A DNA stretch of 35,072 nucleotides from Anaerolineae bacterium. Lineage in GTDB: Bacteria > Chloroflexota > Anaerolineae > Aggregatilineales > Phototrophicaceae. This document shows positions 14,048 to 21,650 of the stretch, one piece after another. Under the pieces are notes generated by a model, which was given only the letters and a program-made list of their open reading frames with translations, searched no databases and was not told the origin of the DNA. How positions within the stretch are numbered: position 1 is the stretch's first letter; each line of letters begins with the position of its first letter. The stretch spans positions 1 through 35,072 of the forward strand of contig JADLAY010000063.1 in the NCBI GenBank assembly GCA_020849765.1, read 5' to 3'. The translations under genes and the position numbers were made by a program.

Positions 14048-15961
14048 CTAGGCGACGCTCGCAGGCGTTTGCTCTGCATCGCCGACGAGTTGTGAGTGAT
14101 AGATTTCGGCGTAAATCGGGCTGGTCTCCATCAGTTCCGCGTGCGTGCCGCGCGCCGCGATCTGACCTTTTTCGAGCACCAGGATCTGATCGGCGTTGAG
14201 CACGGTCGAGATGCGCTGGGCGATGACGAAGCTCGTGCGCCCTTCCATCAGGTGATCGAGCGCCGCCTGGATTTGCGCCTCGGTTTGCAGGTCGACGCTG
14301 CTGGTCGAGTCGTCCAGGATCAGGATGTGCGGGTTGAGCAGAAGCGCGCGGGCGATGGCGACGCGCTGCTTCTGGCCGCCGCTCAGCGTCGAGCCGCGCT
14401 CGCCGACCGATGTGTCGTAACCATCCGGGAAGCTCATGATGAAATCATGCGCGGCGGCAGCCTTGGCCGCGTCCATCACCTGCTCGAGCGATGCATCCGG
14501 GCGCCCGAAGGCGATGTTCTCGCGGATGCTGCCGCTGAACAGGTTCGTCTCTTGCAGCACGATGCCAATCTGCTCGCGCAGGCTGTCCAGCGTGACGTCG
14601 CGGATGTCGACGCCGTCGATCAGGATCTCGCCTTCGGTCGCGTCGTAGAAGCGCGGGATCAGGTTGATGATCGTCGTCTTGCCGCTGCCCGTCGCGCCGA
14701 GCAGGGCGATCGTCTGCCCTGGCTGCGCTTCAAAGCTGACGTTGTTCAAGACCGGCTCGCCCGAACTGAAGTAGCGGAAGGTCACGTTCTTGAATTCGAC
14801 GTGTCCCTGGATCGTCTCCATCGCTGGCGCGCCTGGTTTGTCGGTCACGTCACTCTTGGCGTCGAGTACTTCAAAGATGCGCCCGGCGGAGGCCGATGCC
14901 TGCGCCATCAACGAGATGATGAAGCCGAGCTGGCCGAGCGGGAAGAAGACGTAAACCAGGTAGAGCGTGAACTCCTGATAGACACCGAGCGACGTCTGCC
15001 CGTTGATGATCTGCTGGCCGCCCGAATAGAGCAGCAGCGCCTGGCCGATCTGCGCGATCAGGAAGATAAACGGGAACAGGAATGAGAACGTGCGCCCGAT
15101 CTTCAAGCCCTGGCGGAACAGGTCGACCGTCGCCGCGTCGAAGCGTTCGGTTTGCTTCGGTTCGCGCGTGAACGCCTTGATCACCTTGATACCGGCCACG
15201 CTCTCCTGCAAGACCGTGTTCAGCGTCGACAGGCGCATCTGAAACTCGGTGAACAGCGGCTGTGCCACCGCGCCGAAGACCATGAACAGGACGAGCGCGA
15301 TCGGCAGCACCGGCAGCACGACCAGCGTCAGTTGCCAGTTGGTCGCCAGCAGGATGATCAGCGTCGCGATCAAGAGCAGGAAGGCACCGACCGCCAGCAC
15401 CAGACCCTGGGCCAGGAACAGACGGACTTTTTCCACATCGTCGGTCGCGCGGATCATGAGCTGGCCTGTCTGGTTGCGGTCGTGGTAGCTGAACGACAGG
15501 CGCTGGATTTTGGCGAACAGTTCGTTGCGCAGGTCGAAGGCGATGCCCTGCGACGTCTTTTCTGCCATGTACGATTGAATGAATGAGAACGCGCCGCGCG
15601 TGATGGCGAAGACGAGGATCAGCAAGACGGCGCTGACCAGCGCACCCTCGGCGTCCGCGGCCAGGGCAGTCAGGTCGGTGACGCTGATGCCCAGTTGCTG
15701 CGCCGCGGCGGCCTGGGCCACGTTGCGCACGATCGGCGGCAAATTGGCCGTCTGCCCGGCAGCCAGCGCGTTGATCATGTTCTGGACGAGCTTGGGCACG
15801 GCCAGTTGCGCCAGCGTCGCAATGACCAGCGCGCCGTACGCCAGCCAGACGATGCTCCCCTGCTTGCCCAGGTAGCGAATCGCGCGGCCCAGCGCGCCCA
15901 TGCCGCCGGACCGCGCGCCACGTTTGCTTCGGGCTTGTCTTGAAGTGGATGCAGCTTGCAC
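14048..15961 (-). CDS. ABC exporter half-transporter, degenerate-site subunit
   Basis: 637 residues with the same transmembrane plus nucleotide-binding layout as the next gene. Walker A is GATGSGKTT (422-430), the signature is a perfect LSGGQ (526-530), but Walker B reads LILDD, with Asp551 where the catalytic Glu is expected. This Glu-to-Asp change marks the non-hydrolysing site of heterodimeric ABC exporters. A long insert at about 70-105 lies between the first two membrane helices. The start is GTG with AAGGAG seven bases upstream. A 20-base perfect palindrome (16092-16111) and the marR-type gene lie just upstream, so the exporter is probably repressed by that regulator and induced by a compound it exports. 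Substrate unknown. Confidence 0.93.
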   Translation of the reverse strand: MQAASTSRQARSKRGARSGGMGALGRAIRYLGKQGSIVWLAYGALVIATLAQLAVPKLVQNMINALAAGQTANLPPIVRNVAQAAAAQQLGISVTDLTALAADAEGALVSAVLLILVFAITRGAFSFIQSYMAEKTSQGIAFDLRNELFAKIQRLSFSYHDRNQTGQLMIRATDDVEKVRLFLAQGLVLAVGAFLLLIATLIILLATNWQLTLVVLPVLPIALVLFMVFGAVAQPLFTEFQMRLSTLNTVLQESVAGIKVIKAFTREPKQTERFDAATVDLFRQGLKIGRTFSFLFPFIFLIAQIGQALLLYSGGQQIINGQTSLGVYQEFTLYLVYVFFPLGQLGFIISLMAQASASAGRIFEVLDAKSDVTDKPGAPAMETIQGHVEFKNVTFRYFSSGEPVLNNVSFEAQPGQTIALLGATGSGKTTIINLIPRFYDATEGEILIDGVDIRDVTLDSLREQIGIVLQETNLFSGSIRENIAFGRPDASLEQVMDAAKAAAAHDFIMSFPDGYDTSVGERGSTLSGGQKQRVAIARALLLNPHILILDDSTSSVDLQTEAQIQAALDHLMEGRTSFVIAQRISTVLNADQILVLEKGQIAARGTHAELMETSPIYAEIYHSQLVGDAEQTPASVA

Positions 15962-16091
15962 TCGAATACTCCTTCTGCTCTGCGAACCGCGCCGTACGCT
16001 GAGGTTGTTCCCCGGTTGCCAGCGCTTAGCCCACGAAACCTAATGGTTCGCTACGAATAATTCGCACCATATTTTACATATGCTATTTTAT

Positions 16092-16111
16092 AATTTAGAC
16101 TAGTCTAAATT
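16092..16111. promoter_or_regulatory. Palindromic operator before the ABC exporter genes
   Basis: AATTTAGACTAGTCTAAATT is a perfect 20-base palindrome in an AT-rich patch 131 bases upstream of the exporter start; this form is typical of MarR-family sites. On the minus strand it overlaps possible -35 boxes, with TATAAA and TAAAAT candidates just downstream. A smaller palindrome CGAAT-A-ATTCG lies at 16054-16064. Confidence 0.65.
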
Positions 16112-16155
16112 TAGCACTGAAGCCCGCTGCCGTCAATAGGGCTAATCAATGCGCG

Positions 16156-16758
16156 TCAGGGTGACGACTTTTCCTCAGATTTCTCCCCATCCCTCAGGTG
16201 ACGGGCGTCCTGCGGCAAGCACGCGCCATGGGCGACCATACGCAGGTGCATTTCCGCCAGCAGTTCCCTGCCCTCAGGCGTACTCTCCATTAATTCGCGC
16301 AACATGCCCACAAGTTGCTGCGATTTCTCCGGCCCCAGGACATTGACTGCCGCGAAGATCGGATCGTCGTCCTCAAAGTTTGCGATCTCCTCGATCAGCG
16401 CGCGTCCCCGATCGGTCAGCGAGAGCGGTGCGCGGCGGCGATCGCGCCGGTCACGCCGGGCCTGGATCAACCCGCGGCGGCGCAGCTTGGCCACGGCAGG
16501 CACCAACGTCGACGGGTCGAGCACCATATGGCGGCTCAGTTCGCTCAGGGTCTGCTCGCCCAGCGAGAGCACACGCAGCATGCCGAACTGCATGTTCGAG
16601 ATATCCGCCCCGAACGACGCCAGCCTCTGCTCACGGTAGCGCCCGTTGATCTTGGTCAACATCAGCATGATGAGCCGGATCTCGATGGCGGTTGACTGCA
16701 GTTCGTCGATGGTGCACCTCGTAATTCTTTGTACCCAAATGATTTGGGTACCAAACAA
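16156..16758 (-). CDS. MarR-family transcriptional regulator
   Basis: Winged helix-turn-helix repressor of about 170-200 residues. The dimerisation helix (IDELQSTAIEIRLIMLMLTK) is followed by the wHTH: EQTLSELSRHMVLDPSTLVPAVAKLRRRGLI, with the wing in RDRRDRRRAPLSLTDRGR, the classic MarR signature. It lies upstream of the two exporter genes on the same strand, so it is their probable ligand-responsive repressor. The start is unclear. The in-frame TTG at 16758 lies at the predicted transcription start, so it would be leaderless; ATG at 16668 would cut the first helix. A GAGGTG ribosome site near 16709-16714 points to a start just after it, but only ATC or CTG codons are available there. I keep 16758. 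Confidence 0.88.
   Translation of the reverse strand: MFGTQIIWVQRITRCTIDELQSTAIEIRLIMLMLTKINGRYREQRLASFGADISNMQFGMLRVLSLGEQTLSELSRHMVLDPSTLVPAVAKLRRRGLIQARRDRRDRRRAPLSLTDRGRALIEEIANFEDDDPIFAAVNVLGPEKSQQLVGMLRELMESTPEGRELLAEMHLRMVAHGACLPQDARHLRDGEKSEEKSSP
16731..16751. promoter_or_regulatory. Autoregulatory operator of the marR-type gene
   Basis: Perfect arms GTACCCAAAT (16731-16740) and ATTTGGGTAC (16742-16751) around one G. It lies just downstream of the predicted transcription start of the regulator gene, a position that would block transcription. The sequence differs from the exporter palindrome at 16092. Confidence 0.7.
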
Positions 16759-16763
16759 TCCGA

Positions 16764-16806
16764 AGAGTACGCCCGATTTGGTCGACTGTCAACCCATTCA
16801 TTTGGG
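16764..16806 (-). promoter_or_regulatory. Promoter of the marR-type gene with a second operator
   Basis: Minus strand: TTGACA (16787-16792, perfect), 17 bases, TACTCT (16764-16769). Touching the -35 box is an imperfect copy of the operator, CCCATTCATTTGGG (16793-16806). On the plus strand this copy lies upstream of a TACAAT (16830-16835) that probably serves the Uma2 gene at 16866, so both divergent genes may share control. Confidence 0.7.
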
Positions 16807-16865
16807 CAGGTGAGGGCACGCATCTCTGCTACAATAGGAGTAAGCACGAGATCAAGGACGGGACG

Positions 16866-17444
16866 ATGGCTGTCCAGCAGAAACAGCTCTACACGGTCGA
16901 ACAATTCGAGTCCTTCATCCATCTTCCTGAAAACGAGAATCGACTGTTCGAGCTGATCGATGGAGAGATCGTTGAAGTGTCGCCCAAACTCAGACATGGC
17001 ATGGCCGCCTCGGCGAGTCACGGCCATATCTTCGCTTACTTGCAGCAGAACCCGATCGGTCGAGTCGCCATCAAGGTCGATCACCAGATACCGGACGATG
17101 AGCGTAACTTCCGTCGCCCGGACATTTCCTACATCAGTGCCGAGCGGCTGGCGGCCCTCGATCTCGACGAGAATATCCCCTTTATGCCGGATCTGGCCGT
17201 CGTAGTGAAATCGCCGACCAACTACGTCAAAGGCATTCGCGGGCTGCGCGAAAAAGCCCTCTACTACCTGGAGAACGGCTCGCTGCTCGTCTGGCTGATC
17301 TACCCGGAGAGCGAAACCGCCGAAGTCTGCACGCGCGCCGCCGACGGCACGATCCAGATCGCGCCGCTTGGTCAGGACGGTGTGCTTGGCGGTGGCGACG
17401 TGCTGCCTGGCTTCACGCTGCCGCTCAAAGACGTGTATCGCTGA
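16866..17444 (+). CDS. Uma2 family protein, catalytic Glu missing
   Basis: 192 residues of the Uma2 (DUF820) family, a PD-(D/E)XK nuclease-like fold that is abundant in cyanobacteria and Chloroflexota and has unknown targets. Visible landmarks: FELIDGEIVEVSP (28-40), RRPDISYI (83-90), MPDLAVVVKSP (107-117) and YYLENGSLLVWLIYP. In active members the third landmark reads like DLxVEVKSP, with the Glu as part of the ExK triad. Here residue 113 is Val (codon GTA, one change from the Glu codon GAA) while Lys115 remains, so nuclease activity is doubtful. The gene is divergent from marR across 107 bases and has AAGGA before its ATG. Family assignment is firm; loss of activity is inferred. Confidence 0.9.
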   Translation: MAVQQKQLYTVEQFESFIHLPENENRLFELIDGEIVEVSPKLRHGMAASASHGHIFAYLQQNPIGRVAIKVDHQIPDDERNFRRPDISYISAERLAALDLDENIPFMPDLAVVVKSPTNYVKGIRGLREKALYYLENGSLLVWLIYPESETAEVCTRAADGTIQIAPLGQDGVLGGGDVLPGFTLPLKDVYR

Positions 17445-17527
17445 GGCTTCGCTGCTGGACATATTCGGCCTCCACCACGCAACTCACGAACGATAACTTC
17501 TCACCAGTCCGAGTGCACTCCGTCGCC

Positions 17528-17551
17528 GGACGCCAACAATGGCGTCCCTAC
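17528..17551 (-). repeat. REP-like hairpin with GTAG foot
   Basis: Arms GGACGCCA (17528-17535) and TGGCGTCC (17540-17547) with an ACAA loop, then CTAC (17548-17551). It is nearly identical to the unit at 11942. The 303-base gap 17445-17747 holds this element and the uvrC promoter only. Confidence 0.75.
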
Positions 17552-17636
17552 AGACAATCCTGCGCAGCTTACGTGTCAGATCAAATGTGCCATCTCACCA
17601 CTCAAAATTGGCTCGCCACATTCTGTTTGTTTTCGG

Positions 17637-17658
17637 TATAATTGCGAACAAATATTCG
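17637..17658 (+). promoter_or_regulatory. uvrC promoter with LexA-like box
   Basis: A perfect -10 box TATAAT (17637-17642) is followed at the expected transcription start by CGAAC-AAAT-ATTCG (17645-17658). This matches nine of the ten fixed bases of the Gram-positive-type LexA operator CGAAC-N4-GTTCG. The -35 region is poor. A site here would let LexA block initiation. Confidence 0.6.
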
Positions 17659-17747
17659 TCGGCGGCTGACGACGCCTACCTCGACCGCAAGCCCAGCGCC
17701 GATGCCAACCTTCGGTGACTTCGTTTAGTCAGAAACCAAGAATCGCC

Positions 17748-19637
17748 ATGAGTTTCACGCCCTCTGACCACATCCAGACGATCCTCAAGAATCTGCCGAT
17801 GAAGCCCGGCGTCTATCTGATGAAGGATGCGCGCGGCACGATTATCTACGTCGGCAAGGCGAAAAAGTTGCGTAATCGCGTCCGCAGCTATTTCAACGCC
17901 AGCGCGGAAAGCAGCCTGAAGACGCTCAAACTGCGCGAGGAGATCGTCCACATCGATTTCATCGTCGAGGAGAACGAGATTCGCGCGCTCATCCTCGAAG
18001 AGACGCTGATCAAGCGCCACCGGCCGCGCTTCAACATCAGCCTCAAAGACGACAAGCGCTATCCTTATATCAAGGTCACCTGGCAGACGCCGTTCCCCAA
18101 GGTCGAGACGACGCGCCGCATCGAGCACGACGGCGGCCGTTACTTCGGGCCGTACGTCGCTATGTGGGCCGTGCAGAATACGCTGCAAACGCTGCGCAAG
18201 GCATTTCCGTATCTGACCTGTGACCGCGAGATCACCGGCAAGGATGCGCGCCCGTGCCTGTTCTACGACATCAAGCTGTGCAACGCGCCCTGCATCGGCG
18301 CGGTCAATCAGGCGCAGTATCGCGAGATGATCCAGGAGCTGATGGACGTGCTCAGCGGTAAGTCCGAGCCGGTCGTCCAGCGCCTGTCGCAGGAGATGGA
18401 GGCCGCGTCCGAGGCGCTCGACTTCGAACGCGCCGCCTCCGTGCGCGATCAACTGCGCGCCATCGAGTACATCACGCAGAAGCACAAGGCCGTCAGTCCG
18501 GCCTTCGCCAACCAGGACGTGATCGCGCTGGCTCGCGAGAATAATGACACCTGCGTGCAGATCCTGTTCATCCGCAACGGCAAGCTGATCGGCAGCGACA
18601 GCCGCATGCTCGACGCGACCGAGGGCGAGAGTGACTCCGAAGTGCTGGCAGAATTCGTTAAGCGCTTCTACAGCGAGAGCGTCGACATCCCGAAGGAGCT
18701 GGTGCTGCCGCAGAATATCGAGGAAGCGCGCATTATCGAACACTGGCTCAAGGACCGGCGCAGCGGCGAGAAGGTCACGCTGACGGTGCCGCAGCGCGGG
18801 GACAAGCGTAAGCTGGTCGACATCGCCGCCGAAAACGCGGAGGAAGCGCTGCACATGATCCGTGCGCGCTGGGAGGCCGATTCGCATAAGCAGGAGAGCG
18901 CGCTGACCGAACTTCAGGACGCGCTCGGCCTGCCGACGCCGCCCAACCGCATCGAATGCTACGACATCAGCACGACGCAGGGCACGGCCATCGTCGCCAG
19001 CCGCGTCGTCTTCGTTCAGGGCGTGCCGCGCAAGAACGAATACCGCCGCTACAACATTCGCACGGTCAGTCACCGCGGCTCGGATGATTATCAGTCGATG
19101 CGCGAGGCGCTCACGCGGCGCTTCACACGCTGGAAGCAGTCACAGGACGAAGAGGTGCTGCCGCTGCCGCCCGGCGCCAAAGAAGACCGCGATGAAACCT
19201 GGCGCCTGCTGCCCGACCTGCTGATGGTCGACGGCGGTAAGGGCCAACTCAACGTCGCCGTCGGCGTGCTCGAAGAGTTCGAATTGATCGACCGCGTGCC
19301 GGTCGTCTCGCTGGCGAAACAGTTCGAGGAGATCTATCGCCCCGGCAACCCCGACCCGATCGTGTTGGGGCGGCGCAGCAATGCGCTCTACCTCGTCCAG
19401 CGCGTGCGCGACGAGGCGCATCGCTTCGCCATCACGTCGCACCGCCAGCAGCGCCAGAAGCTCGGCATGGTCAGCCGCCTGGAAGCCGTGCCCGGTATCG
19501 GCCCCAGCAAGCGTAAAGCCCTGCTCAAGGCGTTCGGCAACTCGATCGACGCCATCCGCGCAGCCAGCATCGATGAACTGGCGACCGTGCCCGGCATCAA
19601 CAAGACGCTGGCGGCGACGATCAAAGAGACGATTTGA
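17748..19637 (+). CDS. uvrC: Excinuclease ABC subunit C
   Basis: UvrC makes the 3' and 5' cuts around DNA lesions marked by UvrA-UvrB in nucleotide excision repair. 629 residues, a normal length. In order: the GIY-YIG nuclease domain at 1-95 (PGVYLMKD, IIYVGKAKKLRNRVRSYF, and EENEIRALILEETLIK), a Cys-containing region (CLFYDIKLCNAPCIG), a UVR motif near 200-235 that contacts UvrB, the RNase-H-like 5' nuclease domain (RIECYDIS, LLMVDGGKGQLNVA), and two helix-hairpin-helix motifs at the end (VPGIGPSKRKALLKAFG, VPGINKTLAATI). The ATG at 17748 fits the family start; a GTG at 17715 is less likely. It stands alone, with a possible SOS box at its promoter. Confidence 0.97.
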   Translation: MSFTPSDHIQTILKNLPMKPGVYLMKDARGTIIYVGKAKKLRNRVRSYFNASAESSLKTLKLREEIVHIDFIVEENEIRALILEETLIKRHRPRFNISLKDDKRYPYIKVTWQTPFPKVETTRRIEHDGGRYFGPYVAMWAVQNTLQTLRKAFPYLTCDREITGKDARPCLFYDIKLCNAPCIGAVNQAQYREMIQELMDVLSGKSEPVVQRLSQEMEAASEALDFERAASVRDQLRAIEYITQKHKAVSPAFANQDVIALARENNDTCVQILFIRNGKLIGSDSRMLDATEGESDSEVLAEFVKRFYSESVDIPKELVLPQNIEEARIIEHWLKDRRSGEKVTLTVPQRGDKRKLVDIAAENAEEALHMIRARWEADSHKQESALTELQDALGLPTPPNRIECYDISTTQGTAIVASRVVFVQGVPRKNEYRRYNIRTVSHRGSDDYQSMREALTRRFTRWKQSQDEEVLPLPPGAKEDRDETWRLLPDLLMVDGGKGQLNVAVGVLEEFELIDRVPVVSLAKQFEEIYRPGNPDPIVLGRRSNALYLVQRVRDEAHRFAITSHRQQRQKLGMVSRLEAVPGIGPSKRKALLKAFGNSIDAIRAASIDELATVPGINKTLAATIKETI

Positions 19638-19675
19638 CAGCGCGGATTACGCGTCGATAGCAATCGCAATTGTAC

Positions 19676-19699
19676 GGGCGGGATATATCCCGCCCCTAC
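19676..19699 (-). repeat. REP-like palindrome with GTAG foot
   Basis: GGGCGGGATATATCCCGCCC is a perfect 20-base palindrome (19676-19695), followed by CTAC. The gap 19638-19892 otherwise shows no gene and no promoter I would defend. Confidence 0.75.
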
Positions 19700-19892
19700 G
19701 AATTCTTCCTCTAAATCGCGCACAATCAGCCCGGTTTCACCTCCTCTTGGCCCCGTCCGCCTCGTGCCCTGGCCATTGCCGATTCATGAAAAATTGATCA
19801 AGAAATGCACCCTTAAGGCAATGCGGCGTAACTTTCCTTCATGATGGAAGTGACTAGAAGCGGGACACAAACCGTTCAGGACAAGATAGAAC

Positions 19893-21014
19893 ATGGCGAG
19901 AATCCTGGTAATTGAAGATGAGCGCGCGCTCCGTAATGACATGATCGATGCGCTCAATCTTTCATCATTTGAAGTTCTGAGCGCGCCCGATGGGGAGGCC
20001 GGCCTCGAACTTGCGCAGAAGCAGCTGCCGGATTTGATCCTGTGCGACGTGCGCATGCCGGGCATGGATGGCTTCACGGTGCTGGAGAATATTCGCAACA
20101 ACGAGTCGACCGCGCCGATCCCGTTCATCTTCATCACTTCCCAAAGCGATCGCGAATCGGTGCGTTCGGGCATGGTGCTTGGCGCCGATGACTACCTGAC
20201 CAAGCCGTTCGAGATTGAAGAACTGCTCAGTGCCGTCGAATCACGCCTGCAGCGGCGCACGACCTTTGTCCGTGACGCCGAAGCCAAACTCGAAGAGGCC
20301 AAGCTGCGCCTGACGCGCATGGTCACCCACGAACTGCGCACGCCACTGATCTCGATGAACAGCGTGCTCGACATCGTCTCCAAACGCATGGGCGCGCTCT
20401 CGCCGGAAGATCTGAAAGAGATGGTCACCTCGATTGAGTACGGTGGGCGCCGTCTCAATCATCTGGTCGAGCAGATGGTGCTTGTGACCCAGCTCGAATC
20501 CGGCACGCTGCAGCGGGCGACGCTGCCTGAAAAAGGTGCGACCATGCCGCTGTCGCAGATCCTCAACGGCGCGGTGTCGCTGGGGCGCAAGTTCTCCAAC
20601 AATCGCACCGACGTCAAGATCGGCGTCGAGGCGTTCGATGCCGAGGTGCCAATCCTGTGCGATCCGGTGTCGCTCAAGCACGCCATCGCCGAGCTGCTGG
20701 CCAATGCCATCAACGTCACGCCGGAAAAGGGCACGGTCATGTTTGCCGGATGGCGGGCGGGCCGCGCACAGTGGGTGACGATCACCGACCAGGGGCGCGG
20801 CATGTCGCGCGAGCAGATCGATCAGGCCGTCCAGGGCTTCTCCCAGGTCGACCGCGAGCGGCACGAGCAGCAGGGCATGGGCGTCGGTCTGATGCTGGCG
20901 CACAAGATTCTGGCCGTGCACGGCGGCATCCTGGAGATCAACTCCGACGTCGGCCACGGCACCCAGGTGCAGATCGGGCTGCCAATCTCGAGCGAACCGC
21001 TCACCAGCGCATAA
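19893..21014 (+). CDS. Response-regulator / histidine-kinase fusion
   Basis: 373-residue soluble signalling protein. A receiver domain comes first (1-122): acidic pair E8-D9, phospho-acceptor Asp52 in LCDVRMPGMDG, and Lys104 in LTKPFE. It is followed directly by a coiled HisKA dimerisation helix with His146 in MVTHELRTPL, and a HATPase domain (about 245-365): N-box ELLANAINVTP, G1 DQGRGM, G2 GMGVGL. It lacks any sensor or membrane segment, so it is probably driven by another kinase through the receiver and in turn phosphorylates an unlinked partner. No other two-component gene is near. It has its own terminator. The receiver-first, kinase-last order is common in Chloroflexota and cyanobacteria, but the output cannot be named. 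Confidence 0.93.
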   Translation: MARILVIEDERALRNDMIDALNLSSFEVLSAPDGEAGLELAQKQLPDLILCDVRMPGMDGFTVLENIRNNESTAPIPFIFITSQSDRESVRSGMVLGADDYLTKPFEIEELLSAVESRLQRRTTFVRDAEAKLEEAKLRLTRMVTHELRTPLISMNSVLDIVSKRMGALSPEDLKEMVTSIEYGGRRLNHLVEQMVLVTQLESGTLQRATLPEKGATMPLSQILNGAVSLGRKFSNNRTDVKIGVEAFDAEVPILCDPVSLKHAIAELLANAINVTPEKGTVMFAGWRAGRAQWVTITDQGRGMSREQIDQAVQGFSQVDRERHEQQGMGVGLMLAHKILAVHGGILEINSDVGHGTQVQIGLPISSEPLTSA

Positions 21015-21022
21015 ACCACGTG

Positions 21023-21053
21023 AGGCGCGCCCGACGGTGCGCCTCTTTTTTTG
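21023..21053 (+). terminator. Terminator of the REC-kinase gene
   Basis: Perfect stem GAGGCGC (21023-21029) with GCGCCTC (21040-21046), then seven T. It lies eight bases after the stop codon and between convergent genes. Confidence 0.9.
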
Positions 21054-21065
21054 CGCCGTCGCCGT

Positions 21066-21545
21066 TCACGCCTGTGGGTAGGCGACCAGTTCCGTCTTCT
21101 GCTGCATGTAGGCTTCCAGATTGTGCAACTCTTCGCGGTAGATGCGCCGCGTGATCGACGGATTCATCAACCGTTCCATGAAGCCGACGAAGCCGCCGCT
21201 CAAGCGCATGTCGCTCGCGATGGTGACGCGCGTGCGCTGGCCGCCGTCGAGCGGTTCGAGCGTGAACGTCGTGAAGATGCCCGCCGCTTCATCCGTCTCG
21301 GCCAGCACGCGGCCCGGCTCCGGCTCGCTCACGATCAGGTGGTAATCGAACTTCTTGCCCATGACTTCCATCGCCACGTCGGCGACCGTCCCCGCACCCT
21401 GGCCGCCTTGGACGACAGTCATGCGCTTGAAATAGGCCTTCGGCAGGATGTCGTTGTGGCTCCCCCGGTAATCGGCGATCACCGCATAGATCGCGTCCTG
21501 CGGGGCATTGATGACGTCGGAAACCTCGATATGGATCTGGCTCAT
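21066..21545 (-). CDS. SRPBCC (START-like) family protein
   Basis: 159-residue protein of the SRPBCC / polyketide-cyclase-like superfamily, a helix-grip fold with a deep hydrophobic ligand pocket. The first strand and helix (HIEVSDVINAPQDAIYAVIADY) are typical, followed by the beta-sheet run (GTVADVAMEVMGKKFDYHLIVSEP and RTRVTIASDMRLSGG). The C-terminal alpha helix (EELHNLEAYMQQKTEL) closes the pocket. There are no catalytic motifs; many relatives bind lipids or act as accessory proteins. The ATG at 21545 has AGGAG nine bases upstream, better than the in-frame GTG at 21551. It is a single gene, divergent from the second Uma2 gene. Confidence 0.85.
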   Translation of the reverse strand: MSQIHIEVSDVINAPQDAIYAVIADYRGSHNDILPKAYFKRMTVVQGGQGAGTVADVAMEVMGKKFDYHLIVSEPEPGRVLAETDEAAGIFTTFTLEPLDGGQRTRVTIASDMRLSGGFVGFMERLMNPSITRRIYREELHNLEAYMQQKTELVAYPQA

Positions 21546-21650
21546 GATCACTTACTCCTGTGATCTGTTCGCTTATGGACAGGTGACAACCATGCCGAAT
21601 CATCCCATGAGTCGCAAAATCCTGGTATTCTACTTTGTAAGGATTTAGGG

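Noticed and set aside
17676..19073. 465-codon minus-strand ORF
   Set aside because: Antisense to uvrC, whose motifs and length are complete.
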